A DNA stretch of 64,000 bases, taken from assembly GCA_905215935.1 (NCBI GenBank), contig CAJMRY010000002.1:62001-126000 (forward strand). Direction: 5' to 3'. The notes beneath the pieces are model-generated. The model was not told where the DNA came from and ran no database searches. It worked only from the letters and a program-made list of their open reading frames with translations. The translations under genes were made by a program, and so were the position numbers. Positions 1 to 8,484 of the stretch are shown here, in pieces. Within the stretch, counting starts at the first letter, position 1. Each line of letters starts with the position of its first letter. The DNA comes from an uncultured bacterium (GTDB lineage: Bacteria > Bacillota > Clostridia > TANB77 > CAG-508).

Positions 1-2
1 CT

Positions 3-827
3 ATATTTATATTTTTGCAAACAATAATTAATCAGATTTATTGGAGATTAGATCAATTAATAATTGGAGTTAAAATAACTAATGCAGCTATTTCACTTGC
101 AATATATGCAGTAGCAATGAAGATAAATGATTTGGTTTTGGCTTTTACTACTGTTATTAATAGATATCAGTTACCAACTATTACTAGATTAGTTCTAGTG
201 GAAAAAGATGAAGAGAAACTAATGACATATTTAGGTAAGACTTCTAAATTTGTTGCAATACTATATATGGTAATAATTATTGGATTTATATTTTTTGGAA
301 TGAGATTTATAGAAATTTATGCTGGCGAAGGATATGAATTAGCTTATCCTATTGTTTTAATAGTAATAATATCATCAGCTTTAAATAGAATACATGGATG
401 TGGAAGTGATGTTCTAAAAGCAAAAAATTTACATGGAATCTACACAACTACTATATTTGTATCAGCAATATTAAATATTATATTTACATTAATATTAATA
501 CCTAAAATTGGAATTATTGGAGCCGCAATAGGGACAGCAATTTCTGTTGTAATTGGAAATACAATATCTTATTATTGGTGCTTACAAGTAAAAGCAGAAA
601 TTAATATAAAGAAACTACTATATTTAACATTTAAAGGTTTCGTACCAGTAATCTTTATATCAGTTATTACAGGAATAGCACTAAATTATTTTATGAATAA
701 TGATTTTACCAATTATTTAGTAAAATGTGTTATATTTACTATTGTATACATAATCACGATATATAAGTTTGTATTAGATAAAGAAGATAAAGATAAAATA
801 TTAAAAAAAATATTTAAGAGGTGTTGA
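3..827 (+). CDS. Polysaccharide flippase (Wzx/MOP family), 5' end missing
   Basis: The frame is open from the left edge of the window, so the N-terminus is cut off and about 275 residues remain. They are hydrophobic, with at least six probable membrane segments. They contain the WRLDQLIIG-type loop and the GIIGAAIGTAIS-like segment typical of MOP-superfamily lipid-linked oligosaccharide flippases (Wzx/RfbX). The protein would flip undecaprenyl-linked repeat units across the membrane. The next two genes, an iron-sulfur protein and a hexapeptide acyltransferase, follow within 5 bases of each other, as in exopolysaccharide or teichuronic-type clusters. The family call is firm; the sugar substrate cannot be read from sequence. 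Confidence 0.85.
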   Translation: MFIFLQTIINQIYWRLDQLIIGVKITNAAISLAIYAVAMKINDLVLAFTTVINRYQLPTITRLVLVEKDEEKLMTYLGKTSKFVAILYMVIIIGFIFFGMRFIEIYAGEGYELAYPIVLIVIISSALNRIHGCGSDVLKAKNLHGIYTTTIFVSAILNIIFTLILIPKIGIIGAAIGTAISVVIGNTISYYWCLQVKAEINIKKLLYLTFKGFVPVIFISVITGIALNYFMNNDFTNYLVKCVIFTIVYIITIYKFVLDKEDKDKILKKIFKRC

Positions 828-831
828 AAAT

Positions 832-2022
832 ATGTCTTTTTATTTAGAAAGTAGAGATAGAGAACAATGTTTTAACTGTACAGCTTGTGCAACAGTATGT
901 CCTAAGAAGTGTATAATAATGGAAGTGAATCCAGATGACGGATATATATATCCTAAAATTGATAAGACAAAATGTATAAATTGCGGAAAATGTAAATTAG
1001 TATGTATAAATTTAAATCATAAAAAGTTGCAAAGTGATATAAAAAAAGCATATGTTTTATATAATAAAAATGAAAATGTAAGAATGAAAAGTTCATCAGG
1101 AGGTATTAGTCATATATTAATGCAATATGTAATACAAAATGATGGAGTAGTGTATGGTGCTGGTTATAATGATAAACTTATTGTAGTACATAGTAGAGCA
1201 GAAACTATTAAAGAATGTGATAAATTTAAAACATCTAAATATGTTAGAAGTGATATTAGGGATATATATATAAAAGTAATTGAGGATTTAAAAAATGATA
1301 AATTGGTTTTATTTACTGGGACTCCATGTCAAATAGCAGGTATAAAGTCAGTTGTGAATAAAAACTTACAAAAGAAGTTGATTTTATGTGAAATTATGTG
1401 CGATTGTGTAGCATCTCCTATTTTATTTGAAAAATTTAAAGATGAAATCGAGAAAAAATATAATAGTAAAATTGAAAACATAAATTTTAGATCAAAAACA
1501 AATGGTGCACATAATAAGTCTATGGAAATAAAATTAAAGGATAGAACTGTAATATTACCACAAAATTCAAATAATCTATATTCAGAATATATGCAAATAT
1601 TTGGGTGTGGATTATCCACTCCAATATCTTGTACAAAATGCGAATTTGAACATGTAAATGAAAGAATTTCAGATTTTACAATAGGAGATTATTGGGGAAA
1701 GAAAGAGATAATACCAGATGATAATAAGGGAATATCAATGTTATTACTTAATACTGAAAAAGCTATAGACATATTTGAACAATATATAAAAGATAATGTT
1801 AATTATATAGAAGTACAACCAACAGTGGCTTTAGATAATAATCATATAAAGCATAAAAATATTATTTTAAATAAAGAATCTTTTATGGAAGATTTATCAA
1901 AGCTATCATTTGATCAACTTGCCAAAAAATATGTTAGAAAGTATAGATGGAGAACAAAGTTAGGAAAAATAATTCCTAAAAGTTTAAAAGAAAAAATTAA
2001 AGAAATAATTAATAAGAGGTAA
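832..2022 (+). CDS. F420 hydrogenase/dehydrogenase beta-subunit-like iron-sulfur protein
   Basis: 396 residues. Two ferredoxin-type 4Fe-4S motifs lie near the N-terminus: CFNCTACATVCPKKC at about residues 13-27 and CINCGKCKLVC at about 48-58. They are followed by the coenzyme F420 hydrogenase/dehydrogenase beta-subunit N- and C-terminal domains, recognisable from SSSGGISH, FTGTPCQIAG and the late DFTIGDYWG motif. In Firmicutes such proteins are common in exopolysaccharide clusters beside pyruvyl transferases and glycosyltransferases, where their exact reaction is unclear. Here the gene sits 4 bases after the flippase and 5 bases before an acyltransferase, so a redox step in surface glycan synthesis is inferred. 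True F420 use is unlikely in this lineage. Confidence 0.82.
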   Translation: MSFYLESRDREQCFNCTACATVCPKKCIIMEVNPDDGYIYPKIDKTKCINCGKCKLVCINLNHKKLQSDIKKAYVLYNKNENVRMKSSSGGISHILMQYVIQNDGVVYGAGYNDKLIVVHSRAETIKECDKFKTSKYVRSDIRDIYIKVIEDLKNDKLVLFTGTPCQIAGIKSVVNKNLQKKLILCEIMCDCVASPILFEKFKDEIEKKYNSKIENINFRSKTNGAHNKSMEIKLKDRTVILPQNSNNLYSEYMQIFGCGLSTPISCTKCEFEHVNERISDFTIGDYWGKKEIIPDDNKGISMLLLNTEKAIDIFEQYIKDNVNYIEVQPTVALDNNHIKHKNIILNKESFMEDLSKLSFDQLAKKYVRKYRWRTKLGKIIPKSLKEKIKEIINKR

Positions 2023-2027
2023 GTTTG

Positions 2028-2579
2028 ATGATGAAAATATATAAAATTATTGGAAAACTATATACTATATTTACACAAAAGCCTTGTATAAAAATGTTAA
2101 AGAGAAATGGTTTAAAAATAGGAAAAAATTTAAATGTTCAAAATGGTTCAATAATAGATATTAGCCATTGTTGGTTAATATCTATAGGTGATAATTGTAC
2201 ATTAGCACCTAATTCACATATTCTTGCTCATGATGCTAGTACAAAGAGATTTATAGGATATACAAAAATAGGTAGAGTTGATATAGGAAATAATGTTTTT
2301 GTAGGAGCTGGTAGTATAATATTACCAAATGTAAAAATAGGGAACAATGTAATAATTGGAGCTAATTCTGTTGTTAGTAAAAGTGTTGATGATAATTGTG
2401 TTGTTGCAGGCAATCCAGCAAAAGTAATTAATACTCTAAATGATTATCTAGATAAATATAAGAATATTTCAGATAATATGGTATTCGACGAATCTTATAC
2501 TATAGATGGAAAAATAGATAAACATAAAAAAGAACAAATGATTGAAGAGTTAAATCGAGGTATTGGTTTAGTTAAATAG
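2028..2579 (+). CDS. Hexapeptide-repeat acyltransferase (serine acetyltransferase-like)
   Basis: 183 residues with imperfect left-handed beta-helix hexapeptide repeats (IGDNCTLAPNS, IGNNVFVGAGS, IGNNVIIGANS), a histidine in ILAHDAS that may be catalytic, and the closing VVAGNPAKVI motif of the maltose O-acetyltransferase/WbbJ group. It probably transfers an acetyl group to a sugar of the surface polysaccharide. I place the start at ATG 2028, behind AAGAGGTAAG; ATG 2031 is equally possible and a TTG at 2025 less so. It is the last gene of the cluster and is followed by a strong terminator. Confidence 0.85.
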   Translation: MMKIYKIIGKLYTIFTQKPCIKMLKRNGLKIGKNLNVQNGSIIDISHCWLISIGDNCTLAPNSHILAHDASTKRFIGYTKIGRVDIGNNVFVGAGSIILPNVKIGNNVIIGANSVVSKSVDDNCVVAGNPAKVINTLNDYLDKYKNISDNMVFDESYTIDGKIDKHKKEQMIEELNRGIGLVK

Positions 2580-2599
2580 AAGTTACTTGAAATACAAGA

Positions 2600-2631
2600 A
2601 AGTTAGATTACAAAAAAATCTAACTTTTTTT
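2600..2631 (+). terminator. Rho-independent terminator of the polysaccharide cluster
   Basis: Perfect 10-bp stem AAGTTAGATT / AATCTAACTT with an 8-base loop, followed by a T run. It lies 20 bases after the acyltransferase stop codon. Confidence 0.85.
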
Positions 2632-2645
2632 AAATTGCAACAAAA

Positions 2646-2652
2646 TTCGACA
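2646..2652 (-). promoter_or_regulatory. Putative Spo0A box (TGTCGAA on the minus strand)
   Basis: TTCGACA is the exact complement of the TGTCGAA core bound by Spo0A. It stands alone between a terminator and the YHYH-domain gene, about 55 bases before that gene's start. In such AT-rich DNA this GC-containing 7-mer is uncommon. Binding is inferred from the match and the sporulating host. Confidence 0.4.
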
Positions 2653-2704
2653 ATAAATGCAAAAGCATTATGATATTCTCTTTACAAATAAAGGGGGGAC
2701 GTAT

Positions 2705-3703
2705 ATGCAAAAGAAAAAAATTAAAATTTTAAGATTATCAGTATTAGTAATAATAATACTATTATCACTACAAACAGTTTTATTTGCGCACTCAGGTAGA
2801 ACAGATGCAAATGGAGGACATAAGGATAACAAAAACAAAAGTGGACTAGGGAGTTATCATTATCATTGTGGAGGAAATCCACCACATTTACATGAAAATG
2901 GAATATGTCCATATAAATCATCAAGTTCAAATAATACTTCTAGTTCAAATTCAAGTAAAACTAATAGTTCAAAATCTAGCAATTCTAGTAAAAGTAATTC
3001 AGATGTAACATCTGTTAAATCAACACAAAATGTAGATACTACAAAAAATACAGTAAAAGAAAATACTCAAATAGAAGTAACATCAGTTAAAATAAAAAAT
3101 AAAGAAAAAGTTAAATTAAAAATAGGTGAAACATTAATATTAGAAACAGATATAGAACCTAATAATGCAAGTAATAAAAAAATAACATGGATTAGTAGTA
3201 ATACAAATATAGTAACAGTTAATTCTGATGGAAAAGTAGATGCTTTGCAAGAAGGAACAGTAAAAATAACAGCTAAAAGTAATAATGAAAAACAAGATAT
3301 TATAGAACTTACAATAGAAAAGCCCGTAATAGAAGTAAATAGAATTGTTTTAGATCAAAATAATATATCTTTAAATGAAGGAGAAATTGTAAAGATTACA
3401 GAATCAGTTTATCCAATAGATGCAACTGATAAAAGTGTTAAATGGGAATCATCAGATGAAAATATTGCTACAGTTAAAGATGGTAAAGTTACAGCAATAA
3501 AAGAAGGCATAGCAACTATTACAGTTACTTCTAATAATGGAATAAAAGGTATTTGTAGCATAAATGTAAAGGCAATAAAAAAGCAAAATAATGATGAAGA
3601 AAGCATAAATATTATATCTGTACTAGCAACATTAGGAGCATTAACAATTACAGGAGGCGGTGCTGGTATAGGATATTTGGCGTATAAAAGAAAAGGTAAA
3701 TAA
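2705..3703 (+). CDS. YHYH-domain surface protein with two Big2 domains
   Basis: 332 residues. A signal peptide or anchor covers about residues 1-30. Next comes an HSGRTDANGGH...GSYHYHCGG...HLH segment, the YHYH domain frequent in Firmicutes and rich in possible metal ligands. A Ser/Asn/Lys linker leads to two bacterial Ig-like group 2 (Big2) domains, each with a WxSSNxxIxTV-type core (WISSNTNIVTV and WESSDENIATV). A C-terminal membrane helix is followed by KRKGK, so the protein is probably anchored outside the cell at both ends or by the C-terminus. The start is ATG 2705, just behind AAGGGGGGAC. A single-gene unit. The function of YHYH is not established; cell-wall association is inferred from Big2. 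Confidence 0.8.
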   Translation: MQKKKIKILRLSVLVIIILLSLQTVLFAHSGRTDANGGHKDNKNKSGLGSYHYHCGGNPPHLHENGICPYKSSSSNNTSSSNSSKTNSSKSSNSSKSNSDVTSVKSTQNVDTTKNTVKENTQIEVTSVKIKNKEKVKLKIGETLILETDIEPNNASNKKITWISSNTNIVTVNSDGKVDALQEGTVKITAKSNNEKQDIIELTIEKPVIEVNRIVLDQNNISLNEGEIVKITESVYPIDATDKSVKWESSDENIATVKDGKVTAIKEGIATITVTSNNGIKGICSINVKAIKKQNNDEESINIISVLATLGALTITGGGAGIGYLAYKRKGK

Positions 3704-3754
3704 AAATCCGTGTTTTAGTACAAAAATATGTCAAACTATGTAGTAAGAAAATAA

Positions 3755-3783
3755 TTGCAAATAGATTAGTCTAAGTATATAAT
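3755..3783 (+). promoter_or_regulatory. Sigma-A-type promoter before the Rpn gene
   Basis: TTGCAA (3755-3760), 17-base spacer, TATAAT (3778-3783). Initiation would fall near 3790, immediately before the hairpin at 3794. Confidence 0.6.
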
Positions 3784-3793
3784 AGCTTTAAGA

Positions 3794-3838
3794 TAGGGGC
3801 AGTTATACAAATAATAAGTATAGCTACCTCTATTTTTA
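3794..3838 (+). terminator. Promoter-proximal terminator/attenuator in the Rpn leader
   Basis: A 15-bp stem, TAGGGGCAGTTATAC (3794-3808) with GTATAGCTACCTCTA (3818-3832), pairs fully if G-U pairs are allowed and is followed by TTTTT. It starts within a few bases of the predicted transcription start and lies about 60 bases before the coding region. Most transcripts would stop after roughly 45 bases unless the hairpin is opened. Confidence 0.65.
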
Positions 3839-3896
3839 TTTCGAAAAAATTTAATTCTAAGGCAAATTCTTGCCGAAATTTCAAAGGAGTGGTTTT

Positions 3897-4811
3897 ATGT
3901 CAAAAAAAGACTTATTAAAATTAACAAATGATTATATTTTTAAAAGAACATTTGGATATAAAGGTGAAGAAGAAGTAACAAAAGTTTTTCTAAAAGACCT
4001 TTTAGAAATGGAAATAAAAGAAATAGAATTAGACCAAAACACAATAACAGAAAAAGATATAATCACAGATAAAGTAGGGATTATGGATATAAAAGCAGAA
4101 TTAAACAATAATATGGAATGTGACATAGAAATACAAGTTGTTAATCAAAAAAATATAGAAAAACGAATTTTATTTTATTGGAGCAAAATATATTCAAAAA
4201 CAATAAAAGAAGGAAATGGATATGGAGCATTAAAAAAATCTGTAGTAGTTTTAATTGCAGATTTTGAATTTGATAGATTTAAATCAATAGAAAAATACTT
4301 AAGCAAATGGAAAATTAGAGAAGAAGATTATCCAAAAATCGTGTTGACAGATGTATTAGAAATTTATATAATTGAGTTACCAAAGTATAGTAAATATGCA
4401 GTTAATGAAAAAGTAGAGAGCTTAAATCTTTGGGTAAGTTTTATAAAAAATCCAGAGGTGGTAATAATGATAAATAAAAATGATGGTAAGACAGTTAAAG
4501 AAACAAAGCAAGCAATAAATAAAGCCAAAAAAAGATTAGAAGAGTTAAGTAATGATGAACATGAAAGATATTTAGCAGAACTTAGAGAAAAATATACTAG
4601 AGACCAATACGAGATTCAGGCTTATGGATATGATAAAGGTGTTGAAGAGGGAAGAAAAGAAGGTAAGCTAGAAGGAATAATAGAAGGGCGAAAAGAAAAA
4701 TCTATCGAGATTGCAAAAAGTCTATTGGCACAAAATATTGATATTGAAGTTATTATAAAATGTACAGGACTAACTAAAGAAGAAATAGAAAAACTAAAAA
4801 ATAACATTTAA
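3897..4811 (+). CDS. Rpn family PD-(D/E)XK nuclease / putative transposase
   Basis: 304 residues. The N-terminal part has the hallmark opening of the Rpn/PDDEXK_2 family (LTNDYIFKRTFG), a GIMDIKAEL strand with the acidic metal-binding residue, and CDIEIQVVNQ, the E-x-Q form of the PD-(D/E)XK core. The C-terminal third is charged and helical, with the EGRKEGKLEGIIEGRKE repeat that is usual in this family. Such proteins cut DNA and promote recombination; some act in phage defence. The start is ATG 3897 behind AAAGGAG. It is separated from its promoter by an attenuator hairpin. A one-gene mobile or defence unit is inferred. Confidence 0.88.
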   Translation: MSKKDLLKLTNDYIFKRTFGYKGEEEVTKVFLKDLLEMEIKEIELDQNTITEKDIITDKVGIMDIKAELNNNMECDIEIQVVNQKNIEKRILFYWSKIYSKTIKEGNGYGALKKSVVVLIADFEFDRFKSIEKYLSKWKIREEDYPKIVLTDVLEIYIIELPKYSKYAVNEKVESLNLWVSFIKNPEVVIMINKNDGKTVKETKQAINKAKKRLEELSNDEHERYLAELREKYTRDQYEIQAYGYDKGVEEGRKEGKLEGIIEGRKEKSIEIAKSLLAQNIDIEVIIKCTGLTKEEIEKLKNNI

Positions 4812-4824
4812 AAAGGATGTAAAA

Positions 4825-5340
4825 ATGGAATCAGAAAAGCTAATCTTACAATTAATGGAACAAAAAATATACAATCTAATAAGTAATAGATTAAGAAAAT
4901 ATATTAAACCAAATTTAACACTAAAAGAAGTAAACGATATAAATTTGGAATTAATAAAAAAACTTAAATCCACTTATGGAATAGGCGGAATAATTCTAGA
5001 TGTTGATGAAACAATAAGAAAAGATATGATGAAAATTCCAGATTGTAATAAAGAATGGATAAAATATATGAAACAGGAATTTAAGGTATTAATATTATCA
5101 AATGGATACGATAATTCAGTTAAAAATTTTGCAAATGAAAATGGAATAGAATATATTGGATTTGCAAAAAAGCCATTAAAAAAATACTTTTTAGATGCAT
5201 GTGATAGAATGGGACTAGATCCAGAAAACGTTTTAGTTATAGGAGATAATATTATTAATGATGTTCATGGCGCAAATAAATGCGGTATGATTTCTGCTAT
5301 TGTAAATAATGTGAAAAATGATGAAACAATAGATTTATAA
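4825..5340 (+). CDS. YqeG-family HAD phosphatase
   Basis: 171 residues. HAD motif I is LDVDETI (nucleophile and acid/base Asp near residues 59 and 61), motif II is LILSNG, and motif IV is VIGDNIINDVHGANKCGM with a conserved KKP motif (motif III) before it. This matches YqeG-like HAD-IIIA phosphatases. The N-terminal 45 residues look like an extra helical region compared with the usual family. It follows the Rpn gene by 13 bases and may be co-transcribed with it. The natural substrate is not known from sequence. Confidence 0.75.
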   Translation: MESEKLILQLMEQKIYNLISNRLRKYIKPNLTLKEVNDINLELIKKLKSTYGIGGIILDVDETIRKDMMKIPDCNKEWIKYMKQEFKVLILSNGYDNSVKNFANENGIEYIGFAKKPLKKYFLDACDRMGLDPENVLVIGDNIINDVHGANKCGMISAIVNNVKNDETIDL

Positions 5341-5358
5341 GTAAAAAATATCAATATT

Positions 5359-5434
5359 AAAAGTTTACTATATTATTAATTGTACTAATTATAAAAATTA
5401 GAGCAATTCACTAATTTGATATAGTAAACTTTTT
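5359..5434 (+). terminator. Long hairpin terminator
   Basis: Outer stem AAAGTTTACTATAT / ATATAGTAAACTTT with an internal AATTGTACTAATT-type hairpin, followed by T residues. It closes the Rpn-YqeG unit and could work on both strands. Confidence 0.6.
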
Positions 5435-5506
5435 TGAAACTTATAAAAATTATGCTAAAATAAAGACAGATTATAAAACTAACCAAATAAAGTAAGGATG
5501 ATAAGT

Positions 5507-7399
5507 ATGAATTATAGAATAACAAATGGTTCTATATCTTATGGAGCTGAAACAATATTAGAAGAAATAAATTTTGAAGTAAAAGGTAATGAAAAAATAG
5601 CAATAGTGGGTAGAAATGGAAGCGGAAAATCTACTTTATTAAAAGCAATTATTAATAATGAGATATTAGAAGAAGGTATAGGAGAAGAAAAATTTAACAT
5701 ATATAAAGAGGGAAATCCTGTTATTGGATATCTAAAACAGATAGAATTTGATGATGATAATATTACAATGCTAGATGAAATTTTAAAAGTATATAAACCA
5801 ATTACAGATTTAGAGAAAAAAATAAATAAATTAGTAGAAAAGATGCAAAATGACACCTCAGAAGAATTGGTAAAAGAATATTCTAAAGCAAATGAAAGAT
5901 ATGAAATTTTAGATGGATATACTTATAAAAAAGAATATGAAACAGCAATAAATAAATTTGGTTTTTCTAATGAAGATAAATATAAAAAAATAGGTGAGTT
6001 TTCTGGTGGACAAAGAACTAAAATTGCTTTTATAAAGCTATTACTTAGTAAACCAGATATACTTTTATTAGATGAACCAACAAATCATTTAGATATAAAA
6101 GCAGTAGAATGGTTAGAACAATACTTAAAAAATTATTCTAAGGCTTGCGTAATAGTTTCTCATGATAGAATGTTTTTAGATAGAATTGTAAATACGGTCT
6201 ATGAAATAGAATATGGAACAATTACTAAATATTCTGGAGATTATACATATTTTGAAAACAGGAAAAAAGAAAATTATTTAAAACAATTAAAAGACTATGA
6301 ATATCAACAAAAAGAGATAAAAAGGCTAAATGATATAGCAAATAGATTTAGGTATAAACCTACAAAAGCTAAAATGGCAATGTCTAAATTAAAACAAATT
6401 GAAAGAATGGTAAAAGTAGAACAACCAAACAAATATGATTTAACAACATTTAAAACAAACTTTGAAGTAAAAAAACAAAGTGGTAATGAAGTCTTAAATG
6501 TACAAAATTTAGGAATAGGGTATAATGAAGAATTGCAAAATATATCATTTAACTTATATAAAGGACAAAAACTTGGTGTAATTGGAGAAAACGGAATAGG
6601 AAAATCCACTTTGTTAAAAACCCTAGTTAATAGAATAGATAAAATAGGTGGCGAGTTTAATTTAGGATATAATGTAACAATTGGATATTTTGACCAACAA
6701 ATGGCTCTTTTAGATTCGAATAAAACTGTGATAGATGATTTTAGTGAAGAATTTCCAAATTTAACAACTACTGAGATTAGAAATTCATTAGCATCATTTA
6801 TGTTTTTTGGAGAAGATGTTTTTAAAGAAGTAAATATGCTCTCTGGTGGAGAAAAAGTTAGATTACAACTATGTAAAATTCTAAAAAAATGTCCTAATTT
6901 ATTAATTTTAGATGAACCAACCAATCATATGGACATTATAGGAAAAGAAAGTTTGGAATCTTTATTAAAGGCATATAATGGAACAGTAATTTTTGTATCT
7001 CATGATAGATTTTTTGTTAATAAAATTGCAGATTGTTTGTTAATTTTTGAAAAAGATAAAGTTACATATTTTAATGGGAAATATAATGAGTATGAAGAAA
7101 GGAAACTAGAAGAACAACAAGAAAAAGTTATAGAAGTAAAAAAAGAAAAGACAGTTAATAATACATATTTAATGCAAAAAGAGAAGAATAAAATATTAAC
7201 CAAAATTAAGAAGTTGGAAAGAGATATAGATACATATGAGGAAAAAGCAAAAAAGTTAAATGAAGAATTATTAAAAGAAGAGATATATACTAACTATGAA
7301 GAAGTACAAAAAATACAAAATGAAATTGATGAATTAAAGAAAAAAATAGACAATAATATGGAAATGTGGGAAGAACTACAGAAAAATATAGAAGAATAG
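5507..7399 (+). CDS. ABC-F family ATPase (ribosome-associated, Uup/YdiF type)
   Basis: 630 residues with two ABC domains and no membrane segments. Domain 1 has Walker A GRNGSGKS, signature FSGGQRTK and LLLDEPTNHLD; domain 2 has GENGIGKS, LSGGEKVRL and LILDEPTNHMD. A charged linker (about residues 250-310) matches the P-site interacting region, and the C-terminal 90 residues form a coiled coil as in Uup. ABC-F proteins act at the ribosomal E site to resolve stalled translation or give resistance to ribosome-targeting antibiotics. The start is ATG 5507 (AAGGA 8 bases before); ATG 5498 overlaps the binding site. A ribosome-rescue factor is of interest given the frameshifting seen later in the window, but that link is speculation. 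Confidence 0.9.
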   Translation: MNYRITNGSISYGAETILEEINFEVKGNEKIAIVGRNGSGKSTLLKAIINNEILEEGIGEEKFNIYKEGNPVIGYLKQIEFDDDNITMLDEILKVYKPITDLEKKINKLVEKMQNDTSEELVKEYSKANERYEILDGYTYKKEYETAINKFGFSNEDKYKKIGEFSGGQRTKIAFIKLLLSKPDILLLDEPTNHLDIKAVEWLEQYLKNYSKACVIVSHDRMFLDRIVNTVYEIEYGTITKYSGDYTYFENRKKENYLKQLKDYEYQQKEIKRLNDIANRFRYKPTKAKMAMSKLKQIERMVKVEQPNKYDLTTFKTNFEVKKQSGNEVLNVQNLGIGYNEELQNISFNLYKGQKLGVIGENGIGKSTLLKTLVNRIDKIGGEFNLGYNVTIGYFDQQMALLDSNKTVIDDFSEEFPNLTTTEIRNSLASFMFFGEDVFKEVNMLSGGEKVRLQLCKILKKCPNLLILDEPTNHMDIIGKESLESLLKAYNGTVIFVSHDRFFVNKIADCLLIFEKDKVTYFNGKYNEYEERKLEEQQEKVIEVKKEKTVNNTYLMQKEKNKILTKIKKLERDIDTYEEKAKKLNEELLKEEIYTNYEEVQKIQNEIDELKKKIDNNMEMWEELQKNIEE

Positions 7400-7539
7400 A
7401 ATTAAAAATAGATATATTATATAATAATCTATAATATACTTAATAGTTATAATTCAATTATAAGTTAAATAAATATACAACCTGAATTTACATAAAACAC
7501 AAAAAATGATATAATATTGTCAAGAAAGGAGTGTATATA

Positions 7540-8184
7540 ATGAGCAAAAAAATTACACTTATAGGATTATTAACATTATTTATTGTATCCTTTTTTGGAT
7601 GCAGCAATGGAGGTGAACAATTTTCAGGCGAACGGATAGAATACATAAAAGACCCCAGTTATGGATATATGTCTGTAAGATTTCTTAACCCAGAAGAAGA
7701 ACTAATCTATTACATAGAAAACCTTAAACAATGTAATAAGATAATGACTTCTTATTTAGGAGAAAGTTACAAAGAGGCAGAAGTGATTCCAATAAGCGTT
7801 GATGAAATGTATGATGCCACTGCAATACCCAGAGGGATTCAAACAGATGGAGTTATTTATCTAAATTTAAATTATGAACAAAGCGATATGGATATGATAA
7901 CTACATTAGTACATGAACAATTACATTATCAAAGGCAAAGTGGAGCGCTTATAAAGGAATTAGATGAAAAAGACAATGTAATTTTAGCAGAGTACATTGT
8001 ATATAATTTAACTGCTAAAGTGTGTTGTGATTATGATTATGCAACATATATCCAGTGTGACTATGGTCAGGCTCCTGTAATTAAAGAGTTAGACGACTCT
8101 TTAGAAGAGCTCTATAAAATCTATCTTGGAGAAAAGAAGATGTCAAAGGAATTAAAAACAAAGATAATAAAGGCCTTTGAATAA
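7540..8184 (+). CDS. Lipoprotein with HExxH metallopeptidase-like motif
   Basis: 214 residues. A lipoprotein signal peptide ends at FFGCSN, with the lipidated Cys near residue 21. Around residue 125 lies LVHEQLHYQRQ, an HExxH zinc motif, followed about 20 residues later by ILAEYIVYNL, which could give the third ligand Glu. A secreted zinc peptidase is therefore possible, but I do not recognise the family. Codon use includes ACC, CCC, AGC and one in-frame CGG at 7633. A +1 shift at that CGG would hit TAG at once, so here CGG must be read in frame if the gene is expressed. This suggests recent acquisition. Confidence 0.6.
   Translation: MSKKITLIGLLTLFIVSFFGCSNGGEQFSGERIEYIKDPSYGYMSVRFLNPEEELIYYIENLKQCNKIMTSYLGESYKEAEVIPISVDEMYDATAIPRGIQTDGVIYLNLNYEQSDMDMITTLVHEQLHYQRQSGALIKELDEKDNVILAEYIVYNLTAKVCCDYDYATYIQCDYGQAPVIKELDDSLEELYKIYLGEKKMSKELKTKIIKAFE
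7633..7635 (+). other. In-frame CGG without shift, lipoprotein gene
   Basis: GAA CGG ATA. A +1 step here reads GGA TAG and stops. One of four exceptions to the CGGN pattern. Confidence 0.7.
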
Positions 8185-8206
8185 CCTTTATAAAAATGCT
8201 CATTAC

Positions 8207-8240
8207 CCTGGTAGGAAATTTTTTACTACCAGGACTTTCT
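8207..8240 (+). terminator. Terminator after the lipoprotein gene
   Basis: 8-bp stem CCTGGTAG / CTACCAGG with a T-rich tail (ACTTTCTATTT). It is unusually GC-rich for this window. Confidence 0.6.
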
Positions 8241-8284
8241 ATTTATAAAACAGAAAAATATAATTATGAGGAAAAAATTTCTTA

Positions 8285-8312
8285 TTGACAAAAAAACTCA
8301 TTATTGTATAAT
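8285..8312 (+). promoter_or_regulatory. Sigma-A-type promoter with long leader
   Basis: TTGACA (8285-8290), 16-base spacer, TATAAT (8307-8312). The next start codon is at 8485, so the leader would be about 165 bases; it is AT-rich and I see no recognised RNA motif in it. Confidence 0.55.
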
Positions 8313-8484
8313 TTTTATAGGATAAATTTTATTATTGATGATATAAAAATAAATAAAATTATAATCAAATTTGTAAATATACACAGAAATAGTGAATACA
8401 TATAATAAAGAAAAAATTATATTTTATTGTAATTATTAAAATTTATATCAATCTAAATGAAAAATAAAGGGGGAAAAGAAAAAA

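Noticed and set aside
1329..1619. Minus-strand open frames inside + strand genes throughout the window
   Set aside because: They lack ribosome binding sites and family motifs, and lie over well-supported genes, as expected by chance in AT-rich DNA.
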